From positions 57,100-121,099 of the forward strand of contig CAWBGK010000001.1 of the NCBI GenBank assembly GCA_963788305.1: DNA of 64,000 bases, in the 5' to 3' direction. The DNA is from UTCFX2 sp963788305. Its GTDB lineage: Bacteria > Chloroflexota > Anaerolineae > Anaerolineales > UBA4823. The notes below the pieces were generated by a model. The model saw only the letters and a list, made by a program, of their open reading frames with translations. It made no database searches and was not told the DNA's origin. This document shows positions 26,523-34,388 of this stretch, one piece after another; the first letter of the stretch is position 1, and every line of letters begins with the position of its first letter. The position numbers and the translations under genes are program-made.

Positions 26523-28139
26523 ATGAGCGAAAAGAATCCCACCCGCCTGGTGACCGTGGACGACCTGCCGCTGATGCGCAGCGGTTTGCGTGCTTTTCTG
26601 ACGGCGTATGATGAATTCAGCCTGGTCGGCGAGGCAAGCAACGGCGAGGAAGCAGTCCAGCTCTGCGAGCTGCTGCAGCCCGATATCGTCTTGATGGATC
26701 TAAAAATGCCGGTGATGGACGGCGTTGCGGCGACGCGCCAGATCCACCAGCGCTGGCCGCAGATCAAAATCCTGGCCCTGATCAGCTTTCGCGACAAGGA
26801 GCTGGTCGAGAAGGCGTTTGAGGCCGGCGCCTCAGGTTATGCGCTGAAGGATTTGACGGCAGACGAGCTGGCCGAGGCAGTCCGGCGGGTCTCCCAGGGC
26901 CGGCGCAGCGCTTCGATAAAGACACGGCAGAGCCCGGAACAGGCTGACCTGCTTGACCGACTGGCCCAGGCGATGGATCAGTCCTCAACCGACCTGACCC
27001 GGCTGGCAGGGCTGCTGCGCAGCCAGCTCCCGGCGCTGTTCCCGAGCTGCCAGATCGAGGTGCATCTCTACCCAAGCCAGAACCTGCTCTGCTACCCGGC
27101 CGACCGACCGGACCTGTTCCCGGAAGCGGCCTGGCGCTGGCTGCAGATGCACATGGAATCCAAGGTGTTTGCGCCAGAAGAGCCGGCGCCCTGGGGGGAC
27201 ACGTCAGCCCGGGAGGGGCAGTTCCTGCTTGCGCTGATGTCGTCCCATGCCGGCCAGCCGCTGGGTGGGATCGGGATCCTGCAGCACGGCGACGACCTGG
27301 ACCTGTGGGAGCACCTTCAGTTTGTCAAGGAGCTTGCGGGGAAGGTCTCGCAGGCGGTCGAGAAGGGCCGCCGGATCGAGCAGCCCTACCGCCACCAGCG
27401 GATGGACCAGGAGCTTGCGAACGCTGGCAAGATCCAGTCTGGAATCCTGCCCGAAAATCCACCGAAGCTGCGCGGCTGGGACCTGGCTTCACGCCTCGAG
27501 CCTGCGCTGCAGACCTCCGGCGATTTCTTCGATTTTATCCCCCTGCCCAACAACAACTGGGGTTTCGTGATCGCGGACGTTTCGGACAAGGGGATGGGCG
27601 CAGCGCTTTTCATGGCGCTGAGCAGCACGCTGTTCCGGACCTACGCCACCCAGTACGCCACGCTGCCTTCCTTTGCGCTCAGGCAGGTGAACGAGCGCAT
27701 CCTTTCGGATACGCGCAGCGAGATGTTTGTGACGGCTTTTTATGCGGTGCTGGAGCCGGATACCGGGCGGATGCGCTATGTGAACGCCGGCCACAACCCG
27801 CCCTACCTGATCAGCAATCAGAAAGGCAAGCCTTTTGACCGGCTGCGGGCCACCGGAATGGCGCTGGGTGTGATGGAGGAAACGGTCTGGGGCCAGAAGG
27901 TGATCAAGCTTTCGCCGGGCGATGTGCTCCTGCTCTATACTGACGGCATCACGGAGGCACAGAGCCGGAACGGGCGCTTCTACGGCGACCGCAGGCTGCA
28001 GGAAGTGCTCCGCTCGGTCGGCAGCCGCCCTGCCCAGGAAATCCTGGAGGCGATATTGGAAGATTTGAAGATGTTTATGGGAAGCACACCCCCGCAGGAC
28101 GACGTCACGCTGATCGTGATCCGGCGCAAGCCGGAATAA
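26523..28139 (+). CDS. Response regulator fused to a SpoIIE-type PP2C phosphatase
   Basis: About 538 residues. N-terminal receiver with phospho-acceptor Asp in PDIVLMDLKMPVMDGVAA and Lys in GYALKDLTADEL. The middle (about 135-290) is GAF-like. The C-terminal phosphatase has the starts AGKIQSGILPENPP and SGDFFDFIPL, metal Asp in FVIADVSDKGMGAALFMA, NAGHNPPYLI, LLLYTDGITEA and PPQDDVTLIVI. Such proteins dephosphorylate anti-sigma-antagonist proteins in partner switching; no anti-sigma or STAS gene is adjacent. A TAAAAT lies seven bases before the ATG at 26523, suggesting a leaderless mRNA; the ATG at 26514 would lie within it. Confidence 0.9.
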   Translation: MSEKNPTRLVTVDDLPLMRSGLRAFLTAYDEFSLVGEASNGEEAVQLCELLQPDIVLMDLKMPVMDGVAATRQIHQRWPQIKILALISFRDKELVEKAFEAGASGYALKDLTADELAEAVRRVSQGRRSASIKTRQSPEQADLLDRLAQAMDQSSTDLTRLAGLLRSQLPALFPSCQIEVHLYPSQNLLCYPADRPDLFPEAAWRWLQMHMESKVFAPEEPAPWGDTSAREGQFLLALMSSHAGQPLGGIGILQHGDDLDLWEHLQFVKELAGKVSQAVEKGRRIEQPYRHQRMDQELANAGKIQSGILPENPPKLRGWDLASRLEPALQTSGDFFDFIPLPNNNWGFVIADVSDKGMGAALFMALSSTLFRTYATQYATLPSFALRQVNERILSDTRSEMFVTAFYAVLEPDTGRMRYVNAGHNPPYLISNQKGKPFDRLRATGMALGVMEETVWGQKVIKLSPGDVLLLYTDGITEAQSRNGRFYGDRRLQEVLRSVGSRPAQEILEAILEDLKMFMGSTPPQDDVTLIVIRRKPE

Positions 28140-28227
28140 GCCTTTGGCCTCGATTTTGGAATTCCACCGAGACCGTGGTGCGGGACGGCTGAGAAAATCA
28201 CCCCAGATCGCCGAATTCAAAAAAAAA

Positions 28228-28256
28228 CCGCACCCAGATCGGGTGCGGTTTTTTTT
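28228..28256. terminator. Rho-independent terminator
   Basis: CCGCACCC (28228-28235), loop AGATC, GGGTGCGG (28241-28248), then eight T. A run of A precedes the stem, so it works on both strands: it ends the REC-SpoIIE transcript and the small minus-strand gene. Confidence 0.95.
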
Positions 28257-28279
28257 ATCATGATATGCTTGCTGGGAAC

Positions 28280-28539
28280 TTACTTCCCGGAGGCGTGGCT
28301 GCCCATCATGCCACTCTGAGCCAGATCGCTGACCAGATCACCGAAGAGGGCGCCGGTACCGCCTTCAACGCCGAGCAGGGCAAAGTGGACCCGCCAGACG
28401 CCGGGCTCGCCATCGATCAGGGTGCCCCAGGAGCGGCCGTTCGGGTTCGGCTCGCCAGGTGCGGCAGAGCTGAGCCAAAGGAAGCGCCAACCAAAACAGC
28501 TAAAACCAGTGCCGACATCAATAAAATGTGAAGTTTCAT
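28280..28539 (-). CDS. Small secreted protein, frameshifted
   Basis: About 85 residues. The start at 28539 (MKLHILLMSALVLAVLVGAS) is a clean signal peptide with GGAG upstream. After about 23 residues the frame moves (near 28465). The continuation SAAPGEPNPNGRSWGTLIDG, then EPGVWRVHFALLGVEGG and a tail ending MMGSHASGK, stops at 28280. Without the shift the reading ends early in a proline-alanine stretch. No family recognised. It has its own promoter (28584-28612) and a terminator at 28228-28256, so it forms a single-gene unit. Confidence 0.6.
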
Positions 28540-28583
28540 CGTAATCTCCATTTCTAAAGTTGTTTGAACTTGAACGTACCCGT

Positions 28584-28612
28584 ATGATACAATGATATGT
28601 ACTTATTGTCAA
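28584..28612 (-). promoter_or_regulatory. Promoter of the small secreted protein gene
   Basis: On the minus strand: TTGACA (28612-28607), 17 bases, TATCAT (28589-28584). The surrounding DNA is strongly AT-rich. The start codon is 45 bases downstream of the -10. Confidence 0.75.
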
Positions 28613-28736
28613 GGTATTGTATATTAATAGTATATGAATGTTTCGTCCTCGGGCGGAAATTATTGGGTATCGAGCTGCGCTCATAAAGATTCAAGAATTG
28701 AGAAAGCACGTTCTTCGAGGACACTTGAAGAAATAA

Positions 28737-28759
28737 ACCCCCCTAGGAGCTAAGGGGGT
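28737..28759 (-). terminator. Terminator of the 28797-29195 gene
   Basis: Read on the minus strand, ACCCCC and GGGGGT arms enclose about 11 bases and are followed by TTTATTTC. It lies 38 bases after the stop of the gene. Confidence 0.65.
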
Positions 28760-28796
28760 GGTCTGTGAGGGGGCTGGTAGGTCAGGTATACAGAAA

Positions 28797-29195
28797 TCAG
28801 CGCACTTCGACGCTCCAATCCGTCGGCTGGAGCGAGATGTTGGGCGGGAAGGGGGTGTGGGAGAAATGTACGGCGCTCGCCTTCTTCAGGAATTCGGGGA
28901 AGCCGTCCATAAAACTGGTGATGACCTTCTTTATGAAGTCAGCGTCTTCACAGGAGACCGAGAGCAGCGCGAAGATCTTCAGGCTGCCCGCTGTGCCGGG
29001 CCATACGTCGGCGCGCTTCAGCGTAAGTTTGGCGAATTTCCGCTCCTGCAGTGCTTTGTCGCCTTCACACAGGTCGAGAGCGGCCGCGTTGATGTCTGCG
29101 GGCATGTCTTCGAAGTACAGGTTGAGAAGCTGGCGGGCGTGCCGGCCGCCGTCGGGCATGTTGATGGTCAATTCGATGGTGAAGAGGCTGGTCAT
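28797..29195 (-). CDS. Conserved-looking hypothetical protein
   Basis: 132 residues, soluble, no signal peptide. Begins MTSLFTIELTINMPDGGRHA; mixed alpha/beta pattern with LYFEDMPADINAAALDL, KFAKLTLKRADVWPG, and an aromatic C-terminus ending SLQPTDWSVEVR. I recognise no family. It has its own terminator and no close partner: upstream (minus strand) is a 290-base gap in which I see no gene. Coding is likely because of the length, codon pattern and terminator. Confidence 0.55.
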   Translation of the reverse strand: MTSLFTIELTINMPDGGRHARQLLNLYFEDMPADINAAALDLCEGDKALQERKFAKLTLKRADVWPGTAGSLKIFALLSVSCEDADFIKKVITSFMDGFPEFLKKASAVHFSHTPFPPNISLQPTDWSVEVR

Positions 29196-29488
29196 GGGTT
29201 TGCTTGAATCCTCTCAAAAAGCCTGGATCAAATCGGCCAGTGCCCATGAAGCGAGCTACGGTGATATTTCACGGTGAAACTTGAGGTTGTCTCTGCAGCT
29301 GGGCGAGAGCAGGCGCCAGTCAGGAATATTGTACATCAAGATTACGGAATGCCCAGGAAATGTTGTGCGAGATTTCTGAATTAAACAACTGTGCACCTTG
29401 CTTTCGGGACTGCAACAGGAAGAAAGCATCCCCGTTAAAACGGAGGGGACTGACTCTGGGCTTTGAGGGACTTGTACCTGCTATCTCC

Positions 29489-30314
29489 TCACTCCGAGAC
29501 CAGCTCCTCGCTCTTCTCCCACAGCGCCCTGGCCAGCTGCGGGTCGCACGCCTTGCGGCTCGCCCTGACCGCCTTGCGCTGGCGGTAGTATTGGCCCGAT
29601 TTCCAGGCCTTTCCGGGCTGCGAGGACGCCAGCCAGGTCAGCGCCTCGGCGCCCCTCTGAGGTGTGACGAAGCCGACCATGCTGCCGAGGCGGGTGTGGT
29701 AGGCGAACCGGATCAGCCAGGCGGCTTCCCCGCCAAAATTGCTGGCGACGATGCCCGGATCGGCCGCGGCGGTCGAGAGCCCCTGCCCGTTGAAGCGCAA
29801 GTGCAGCTCGTGGGCGAGCAGGATGAGGTACAGTTTCGTGTTGGCGTAGGCCTTGAAGGACGAATAGCCCTTTTCAAGATTAAGGTCGTGCATTTTTGGA
29901 TTGCCGAGATAATGCGAAAGGCTGGTGGTGTTGATCACGCTGGCGCCGCTGCGCACCAGGATGTCCAGGAGCGAATGGGTCAGCAGAAAATGGGCGAGAT
30001 AGTTGACCTGGAAGGTTTTTTCGTGCCCGTCGGCGGTCAGCTCGCGCTCCTTCAGCATGCCGCCGGCGTTGTTCATCAGCACGTCGATCCGGTCGTAATC
30101 CCTGCGCAGGCTGGAGGCCAGGATGCGGACCTGGTCCAGATTGGCAAAATCAGCCAGGTAGTATGGGGCGTTCAGCTCCCTGGCAGATGGATACCGTCTT
30201 CTGTTCCGAGCGGCCGACGACCACGACCTGCGCACCCTGGGCGGAAAGAGCCCGGGCTGCTTCCGCGCCGATCCCGTCGCTCGCCCCGGTGATGACCACA
30301 ACTTTATCTTTCAA
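29489..30314 (-). CDS. Short-chain dehydrogenase/reductase, frameshifted near the N-terminus
   Basis: SDR-family NAD(P)-dependent oxidoreductase, about 275 residues once repaired. A TTG start at 30314 with GGAG eight bases upstream reads LKDKVVVITGASDGIGAEAA, the TGxxxGxG dinucleotide site, then VVVVGRSEQK. Near 30190 one extra base shifts the frame; the body continues ELNAPYYLADFANLDQVRIL with MNNAGGM, the Ser in INTTSLSHYLG and the catalytic YANTK. The C-terminus (AEALTWLASS) resembles retinol-dehydrogenase or WWOX-like SDRs. Reading only the 29489-30301 frame loses the cofactor site. Substrate unknown. Confidence 0.83.
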
Positions 30315-30400
30315 GACGCCAGCTCCAAATCAATAAATATACATGCATCCTTCTTAGATGCATTTGAGATGTGAATCGTTTCACGAAACCTGTTAAACCA

Positions 30401-30428
30401 AAAAAGCCAGGATAATTCCCGGCTTTTT
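30401..30428 (-). terminator. Terminator of the tRNA transcript
   Basis: AAAAAGCC (30401-30408) and GGCTTTTT (30421-30428) with an inner GG/CC extension. On the minus strand it is a stem followed by TTTTTT just after the tRNA-Met 3' end. Confidence 0.85.
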
Positions 30429-30431
30429 CTG

Positions 30432-30503
30432 TGGGCCCGGCAGGGATCGAACCTGCGACCAAGCGGTTATGAGCCGCGCGCTCTGCCGCTGAGCTACGGG
30501 CCC
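30432..30503 (-). tRNA. tRNA with CAU anticodon (Met, or Ile2 if lysidine-modified)
   Basis: 72-base cloverleaf: acceptor GGGCCCG pairs with CGGGCCC, D-arm GCTCAGCGGCAGAGC, anticodon CAT at 30471-30469 (minus), T-arm GCAGGTTCGATCCCTGC. CCA is not encoded. The first acceptor pair is G-C, so it is not an initiator. Elongator Met and Ile2 (AUA-reading) share this anticodon. The anticodon-stem side and variable region (CGCTTGGTCGC) resemble Ile2 types, so identity should be checked. Confidence 0.93.
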
Positions 30504-30580
30504 CTGTTAAAGTGCTGCGTGCTCCGGCGCCGAGCGCCAGGTACGATCACCATGACACCTGACACTGGAACACGACTTAA

Positions 30581-30652
30581 AGCGGGCGACGGGATTCGAA
30601 CCCGTGAATATCAGCTTGGAAGGCTGACGCCTTACCCCTTGGCGACGCCCGC
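30581..30652 (-). tRNA. tRNA-Gly (UCC)
   Basis: 72-base cloverleaf: acceptor GCGGGCG with CGCCCGC, D-arm with GCCAAGGGGTAAGGC, anticodon loop CTTCCAA with anticodon TCC, T-arm ACGGGTTCGAATCCCGT. CCA is not encoded. First in a two-tRNA transcript with the CAU tRNA, 77 bases apart. Confidence 0.95.
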
Positions 30653-30661
30653 GCGCCCCTG

Positions 30662-30690
30662 ATTGTACCCGACCCCAAAACATTTGGCAA
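30662..30690 (-). promoter_or_regulatory. Promoter of the tRNA-Gly/tRNA-CAU transcript
   Basis: Minus strand TTGCCA (30690-30685), 17 bases, TACAAT (30667-30662), nine bases before the tRNA-Gly 5' end. Confidence 0.75.
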
Positions 30691-30743
30691 GCTTCCTTTC
30701 TTGATCCAGATGCTAAGAGATTGTTAAATATTTCACGATCCCC

Positions 30744-30813
30744 TTGACATCCTGCATCTCCTGGGTTATCCTATTGGGGAGATAAAGTCTACTATTAGAG
30801 TGGGCTTTATAGA
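30744..30813 (+). promoter_or_regulatory. Promoter and possible operator of the Rrf2 gene
   Basis: TTGACA (30744-30749), 17 bases, TATCCT (30767-30772). Just downstream lies GTCTACTATTAGAG (30787-30800), which recurs in similar form before the phosphate-binding protein gene. GTCTA (30787-30791) and TAGAC (30809-30813) form an inverted repeat. The position after the start site suits autorepression. Confidence 0.6.
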
Positions 30814-30846
30814 CACTAAATCCGAAACGAGATACCTGGACAAGCG

Positions 30847-31326
30847 ATGCGACTTTCTAAACGCGGTGAATACGGCCTGCGGGCTATGATCGACCTGGCT
30901 ACCCAGCTGAACCTGCGGGAAAAGCCCGGCGGTGTCGTCCAGATCAAGGAAATCGCCGCGCGCCAGCACATCCCCGCCAAGTTCCTCGAGCAGATCCTGC
31001 TCACCCTTAAGAACAACGGTTTGCTTCACAGCCGGATGGGGGTTGGGGGCGGCTACTACCTGGCCCGCCCTGCCAATGAAATCAGCCTGGGGCATATCGT
31101 CCGTGTCCTGGACGGACCTCTGGCGCCGATCGGCTGCGTCAGCCAGATGGCTTACGAGTTATGCGGCTGCCCGGACGAACGCACCTGCGGGCTGCGACTG
31201 GTCATGCTGGACGTGCGCAACGCAATCTCTACTATCCTGGACAACACTACGTTGACTGACGTGATCAACCGCGTCGAGCTGGCGAATGCTTTATTAAAAG
31301 GCGCGGACGACCTGCTCATGATTTAG
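30847..31326 (+). CDS. Rrf2-family transcriptional regulator
   Basis: 159 residues. N-terminal winged helix MRLSKRGEYGLRAMIDLA, with QIKEIAARQHIPAKFLEQIL and the wing GVGGGYYLARPANEISLG. The C-terminal region carries four cysteines, Cys97, Cys106, Cys108 and Cys114 (GCVSQMAYELCGCPDERTCG), in the place where IscR/NsrR/RsrR-type relatives bind an Fe-S cluster. It therefore probably senses iron-sulfur, oxygen or nitric-oxide state. It precedes the pst operon on the same strand and a similar sequence element lies before both genes, so it may control phosphate uptake as well as itself. Confidence 0.9.
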   Translation: MRLSKRGEYGLRAMIDLATQLNLREKPGGVVQIKEIAARQHIPAKFLEQILLTLKNNGLLHSRMGVGGGYYLARPANEISLGHIVRVLDGPLAPIGCVSQMAYELCGCPDERTCGLRLVMLDVRNAISTILDNTTLTDVINRVELANALLKGADDLLMI

Positions 31327-31383
31327 CGAGCAGGTACATTGGTGGATTCGTCGAGAGCCGGGCTGTTTTTTTTGAAACTTAAT

Positions 31384-31408
31384 GTCTACTAATACGCTAG
31401 TACTAATA
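31384..31408 (+). repeat. Direct repeat TACTAATA upstream of pstS
   Basis: TACTAATA at 31387-31394 and again at 31401-31408, 14 bases apart. The first is part of GTCTACTAATA, close to GTCTACTATTA before the Rrf2 gene at 30787. Candidate binding site for the Rrf2 protein. Confidence 0.5.
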
Positions 31409-31498
31409 GGCTAACATCCAGACTCAAGAACCGGTTTTCATCCCTGGTGAAGCCAGGGTCTGAAATATGTAAAAGAATTGCTGGAAAGGATGATTAAA

Positions 31499-32464
31499 AT
31501 GAAGAAAACTCGAATTCTCTTTGTTTGGCTCTTCGTTCTCGTGCTGGGACTTCCCCTGGCTGCCTGCGGCGGCTCGACCCAGGTTGGAAAGGCCGGTGAG
31601 CTGAAAGGGACGATCGCGATCTCAGGCGCCTGGGCGCTCTATCCCATGATGACCCGCTGGGGGGAGGAATTCCAGAAGATCAACCCCGATGTGCAGTTTG
31701 ATATCTCAGCAGGCGGGGCTGGTAAGGGCATGACAGACGCCCTCGGCGGCGCGGTCGACATTGGGATGGTTTCTCGCGCTGTCACCCCTGAAGAGGAATC
31801 AAAAGGCGCTTACTGGATCGCCGTCACGAAAGACGCGGTGCTTCCGATGGTCAGCCAGAATAACCCGGTGTTAGCCGACCTGCTCAAGATGGGCGTCAAG
31901 CAGCAGGTTTTTGAAGGGATTTACATCACGGGTGAGATCACCACCTGGGGTCAGGTGGTCGGAAGGGAAGATATCGCCGATACGATCAACGTATACACGC
32001 GCTCTGATGCAGCCGGTGCGCCGGAAACGTGGGCCAAGTACCTGGGCAAGAAACAGGAAGACCTGATGGGTCTTGGCGTGTTTGGCGACCCAGGCCTGCT
32101 GGAAGCAGTCATAAAAGACCCTCTGGGGATCGGCTATAACAACCTCGGCTATGCTTACGACAACACAACGGAAAAACCCGTGGCTGGCGCCGTGCCTGTG
32201 CCGGTGGATTACAACAATAACGGCATTGCCGATCCGGAGGAAATATTGGAGACCAAGGATGAAGCCGTGCAGATGGTCGCCCAGGGCAAGTATCCATCAC
32301 CGCCGGCGCGCGACCTCAATGTGGTCACGAATGGGAAACCGTCCGGGCTGGTGCAAGCGTTTATCCAGTGGATCCTCACAGATGGACAGGCTTTTGTTGG
32401 AGAGGCCGGCTATGTGAAGCTGCCGCAGACCCAGCTGGATGAAGGGCTTTCAAAATTAAAGTGA
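31499..32464 (+). CDS. pstS: Phosphate ABC transporter substrate-binding lipoprotein
   Basis: PstS-family periplasmic-type binding protein, 321 residues, anchored as a lipoprotein (lipobox PLAAC). The ATG at 31499 has AAGGA upstream; earlier in-frame ATGs add residues before the signal. Binding-fold motifs: GTIAISGAWALYPMMTRWGE, DISAGGAGKGMTDALGGAVD and VSRAVTPEE, which correspond to the phosphate-loop pattern of PstS. The first loop reads ISGAW rather than the common GSTT, so the ligand may be another oxyanion. It is followed by pstC, pstA and pstB; phoU is absent. Confidence 0.88.
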   Translation: MKKTRILFVWLFVLVLGLPLAACGGSTQVGKAGELKGTIAISGAWALYPMMTRWGEEFQKINPDVQFDISAGGAGKGMTDALGGAVDIGMVSRAVTPEEESKGAYWIAVTKDAVLPMVSQNNPVLADLLKMGVKQQVFEGIYITGEITTWGQVVGREDIADTINVYTRSDAAGAPETWAKYLGKKQEDLMGLGVFGDPGLLEAVIKDPLGIGYNNLGYAYDNTTEKPVAGAVPVPVDYNNNGIADPEEILETKDEAVQMVAQGKYPSPPARDLNVVTNGKPSGLVQAFIQWILTDGQAFVGEAGYVKLPQTQLDEGLSKLK

Positions 32465-32493
32465 GCGATGATTCCGCTGGCTCAATTTCTAGC

Positions 32494-32520
32494 CGCCTGG
32501 CAGGTTTTACCTACCAGGCG
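32494..32520 (+). terminator. Hairpin between pstS and pstC
   Basis: CGCCTGG (32494-32500) with CCAGGCG (32514-32520), and an inner AGG/CCT pair across one mismatch. No T-run. Probably partial termination or RNA stabilisation that keeps the binding protein in excess. Confidence 0.6.
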
Positions 32521-32551
32521 AGGAATGCGTTGATCCTTGGGAAGGGTTGAT

Positions 32552-33529
32552 ATGGCTGATCGAACGCTTTCAGCCCCGGAAACGAGGCGCCGGCATTCCA
32601 GGTCGATCCAGGTGCGTCGAAAAAGAGACCAGACTGCCAGCCGGGCGTTCTTTGTGCTTTCGCTGCTGCCCCTGACCCTGATTATTGTGATCCTGGTCGC
32701 GCTGATTTTGCGTTCGCAGCCGATCCTGCGGGTCAACTCGATCTGGGCGCTGCTGAGCGGACAGATTTGGAAGCCAAACCAGGGATTGTTCGGCTTCCTC
32801 CCCTACATCATCGGCACGATCTGGGTTACATCCGTCGCGATGATCATCGCCATTCCACCCTGCCTGTTCACTGCGATTTACCTGGCAGAATATGCCAGCC
32901 CACGCGTGAAGGCGGTCATGAAGCCGCTTCTGGATATTCTGGCGTCAATTCCTTCGGTCGTTTATGGGGTCTGGGGAGTCGTCGCGATCGTACCCTGGGT
33001 ACATCGGTTTTTGAGGCCTTTCCTGCAGGATTGGCTTGGATTTATCCCGGTTTTTCAGTCAGAAAACCCGACCGGCTACAGCATCATCTCGGGCAGCATC
33101 GTCCTGGCCGTCATGGTCGCGCCATTTATTATCGCACTGACCTATGAGGTCATTCATACCGTGCCGGACGGGATGCGCCACGCCTCCCTGGCGGTAGGGG
33201 CGACGCGCTGGCAGACCGTCCGCTATGCCGTCCTGCCGCAAACGACACCAGGGATTGTTGCCGGGATCATGCTCGGCTGCTCGCGCGCCCTCGGGGAAAC
33301 GATGGCTGTGATGATGGTCGTCGGGAATGTCGCCAAGATCCCGGCTTCGATCTTTGACCCGGCGTATCCGCTGCCGGCCTTGATCGCGAATAATTTTGGC
33401 GAGATGATGTCGATCCCGCTTTACGATGGCGCACTGATGGGCGCCGCGCTGGTGCTGCTTGTGATGGTTCTGATCTTCAATATCACTTCTACCCTGGCCT
33501 TGCGCCGGATTCTGAGGAGGATGAAATGA
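32552..33529 (+). CDS. pstC: Phosphate ABC transporter permease PstC
   Basis: Inner-membrane permease, about 325 residues, six membrane segments after a basic N-terminus (APETRRRHSRSIQVRRKRDQ). Family signs: IIGTIWVTSVAMIIAIPPCL, DILASIPSVVYGVWGVV and the cytoplasmic EAA-type loop HASLAVGATRWQTVRYAVLP followed by ALGETMAVMMVVG. The ATG at 32552 has AAGGG upstream. It overlaps pstA by four bases (ATGA). Confidence 0.93.
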   Translation: MADRTLSAPETRRRHSRSIQVRRKRDQTASRAFFVLSLLPLTLIIVILVALILRSQPILRVNSIWALLSGQIWKPNQGLFGFLPYIIGTIWVTSVAMIIAIPPCLFTAIYLAEYASPRVKAVMKPLLDILASIPSVVYGVWGVVAIVPWVHRFLRPFLQDWLGFIPVFQSENPTGYSIISGSIVLAVMVAPFIIALTYEVIHTVPDGMRHASLAVGATRWQTVRYAVLPQTTPGIVAGIMLGCSRALGETMAVMMVVGNVAKIPASIFDPAYPLPALIANNFGEMMSIPLYDGALMGAALVLLVMVLIFNITSTLALRRILRRMK

Positions 33530-34377
33530 TCAAACGCCGACACCTTGAAGAAGCCTTTTTCAAGGCGATCATGCTTGTTTCGCTTGTATTAGTAGCCGGC
33601 AGCCTGGGGTTCATCCTTCTTGTTGTGATTATTAAAGGATTGCCTGCGATGAACCTGGACATGATCACCCAGACACCAAAAGGTGGATTTTACCTGGGAA
33701 AGGAGGGAGGGATCTTAAATGCGATCATCGGATCAATTTACCTGGCAGCCGGAGGCACCATCCTGGCAGTGATCTTCAGTTTACCGCTGGCGCTCTATCT
33801 TCAATCGTATATTCGTAAAAATCCCTGGGCAGATGCTGTAAGACTGGCGCTGGATGTGCTTTGGGGGATCCCTTCGATTGTCTATGGTGCATTTGGTTTT
33901 ACGATTATGCTCGCTTTGGGGATTCGGGCGTCATTGTTGGGGGGGATCGTGACCCTGGCGATTCTGGAGCTGCCAATCATGACGCGGGCGATGGATGAGG
34001 TGATCAGGATGATGCCATTAGAGATGGAGCAGGCGGCCTATGCGCTGGGTGCAACCCGGCTGGAGACAGCCTGGCGGGTGGTGACGCGCCAGATGCTGCC
34101 GGGCATCATAACGGCTGTGATGCTGGCATTTGGGCGCGGCATCGGCGACGCGGCTTCAGTCCTGTTTGTAGCCGGATATACGGATCGGATCCCATCCTCG
34201 CTGTTTCGGCCGGTAGCCTCACTGCCGCTGGCGGTCTTCTTTCAATTAGGAACACCCTTTCCAGAAGTTCAGCAGCGCGCCTATGCCTCGGCGTTGATCC
34301 TGACTTTCATTGTGCTCGTCATCAGTTTGGGCTCGCGCTGGATCGCCGGACGTTTAAGCCGCTACACAATACATTAG
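33526..34377 (+). CDS. pstA: Phosphate ABC transporter permease PstA
   Basis: 283 residues, six membrane segments. Features: GGILNAIIGSIYLAAGGTIL, LDVLWGIPSIVYGAFGFTIM, EAA-type loop QAAYALGATRLETAWRVVTR and GIGDAASVLFVAGYTDRIP. Forms the membrane channel with PstC. Start overlaps the pstC stop; the pstB start follows after 11 bases. Confidence 0.93.
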   Translation: MIKRRHLEEAFFKAIMLVSLVLVAGSLGFILLVVIIKGLPAMNLDMITQTPKGGFYLGKEGGILNAIIGSIYLAAGGTILAVIFSLPLALYLQSYIRKNPWADAVRLALDVLWGIPSIVYGAFGFTIMLALGIRASLLGGIVTLAILELPIMTRAMDEVIRMMPLEMEQAAYALGATRLETAWRVVTRQMLPGIITAVMLAFGRGIGDAASVLFVAGYTDRIPSSLFRPVASLPLAVFFQLGTPFPEVQQRAYASALILTFIVLVISLGSRWIAGRLSRYTIH

Positions 34378-34388
34378 GAGTCTCCAGA

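Noticed and set aside
28265..28531. Plus-strand ORF of 88 codons
   Set aside because: It is antisense to the small secreted gene, which has signal peptide, ribosome site and promoter.
31350..31374. GAGCCGGGCT followed by eight T as a terminator of the Rrf2 gene
   Set aside because: The arms leave no room for a loop and no other good stem was found; left out despite the T-run.
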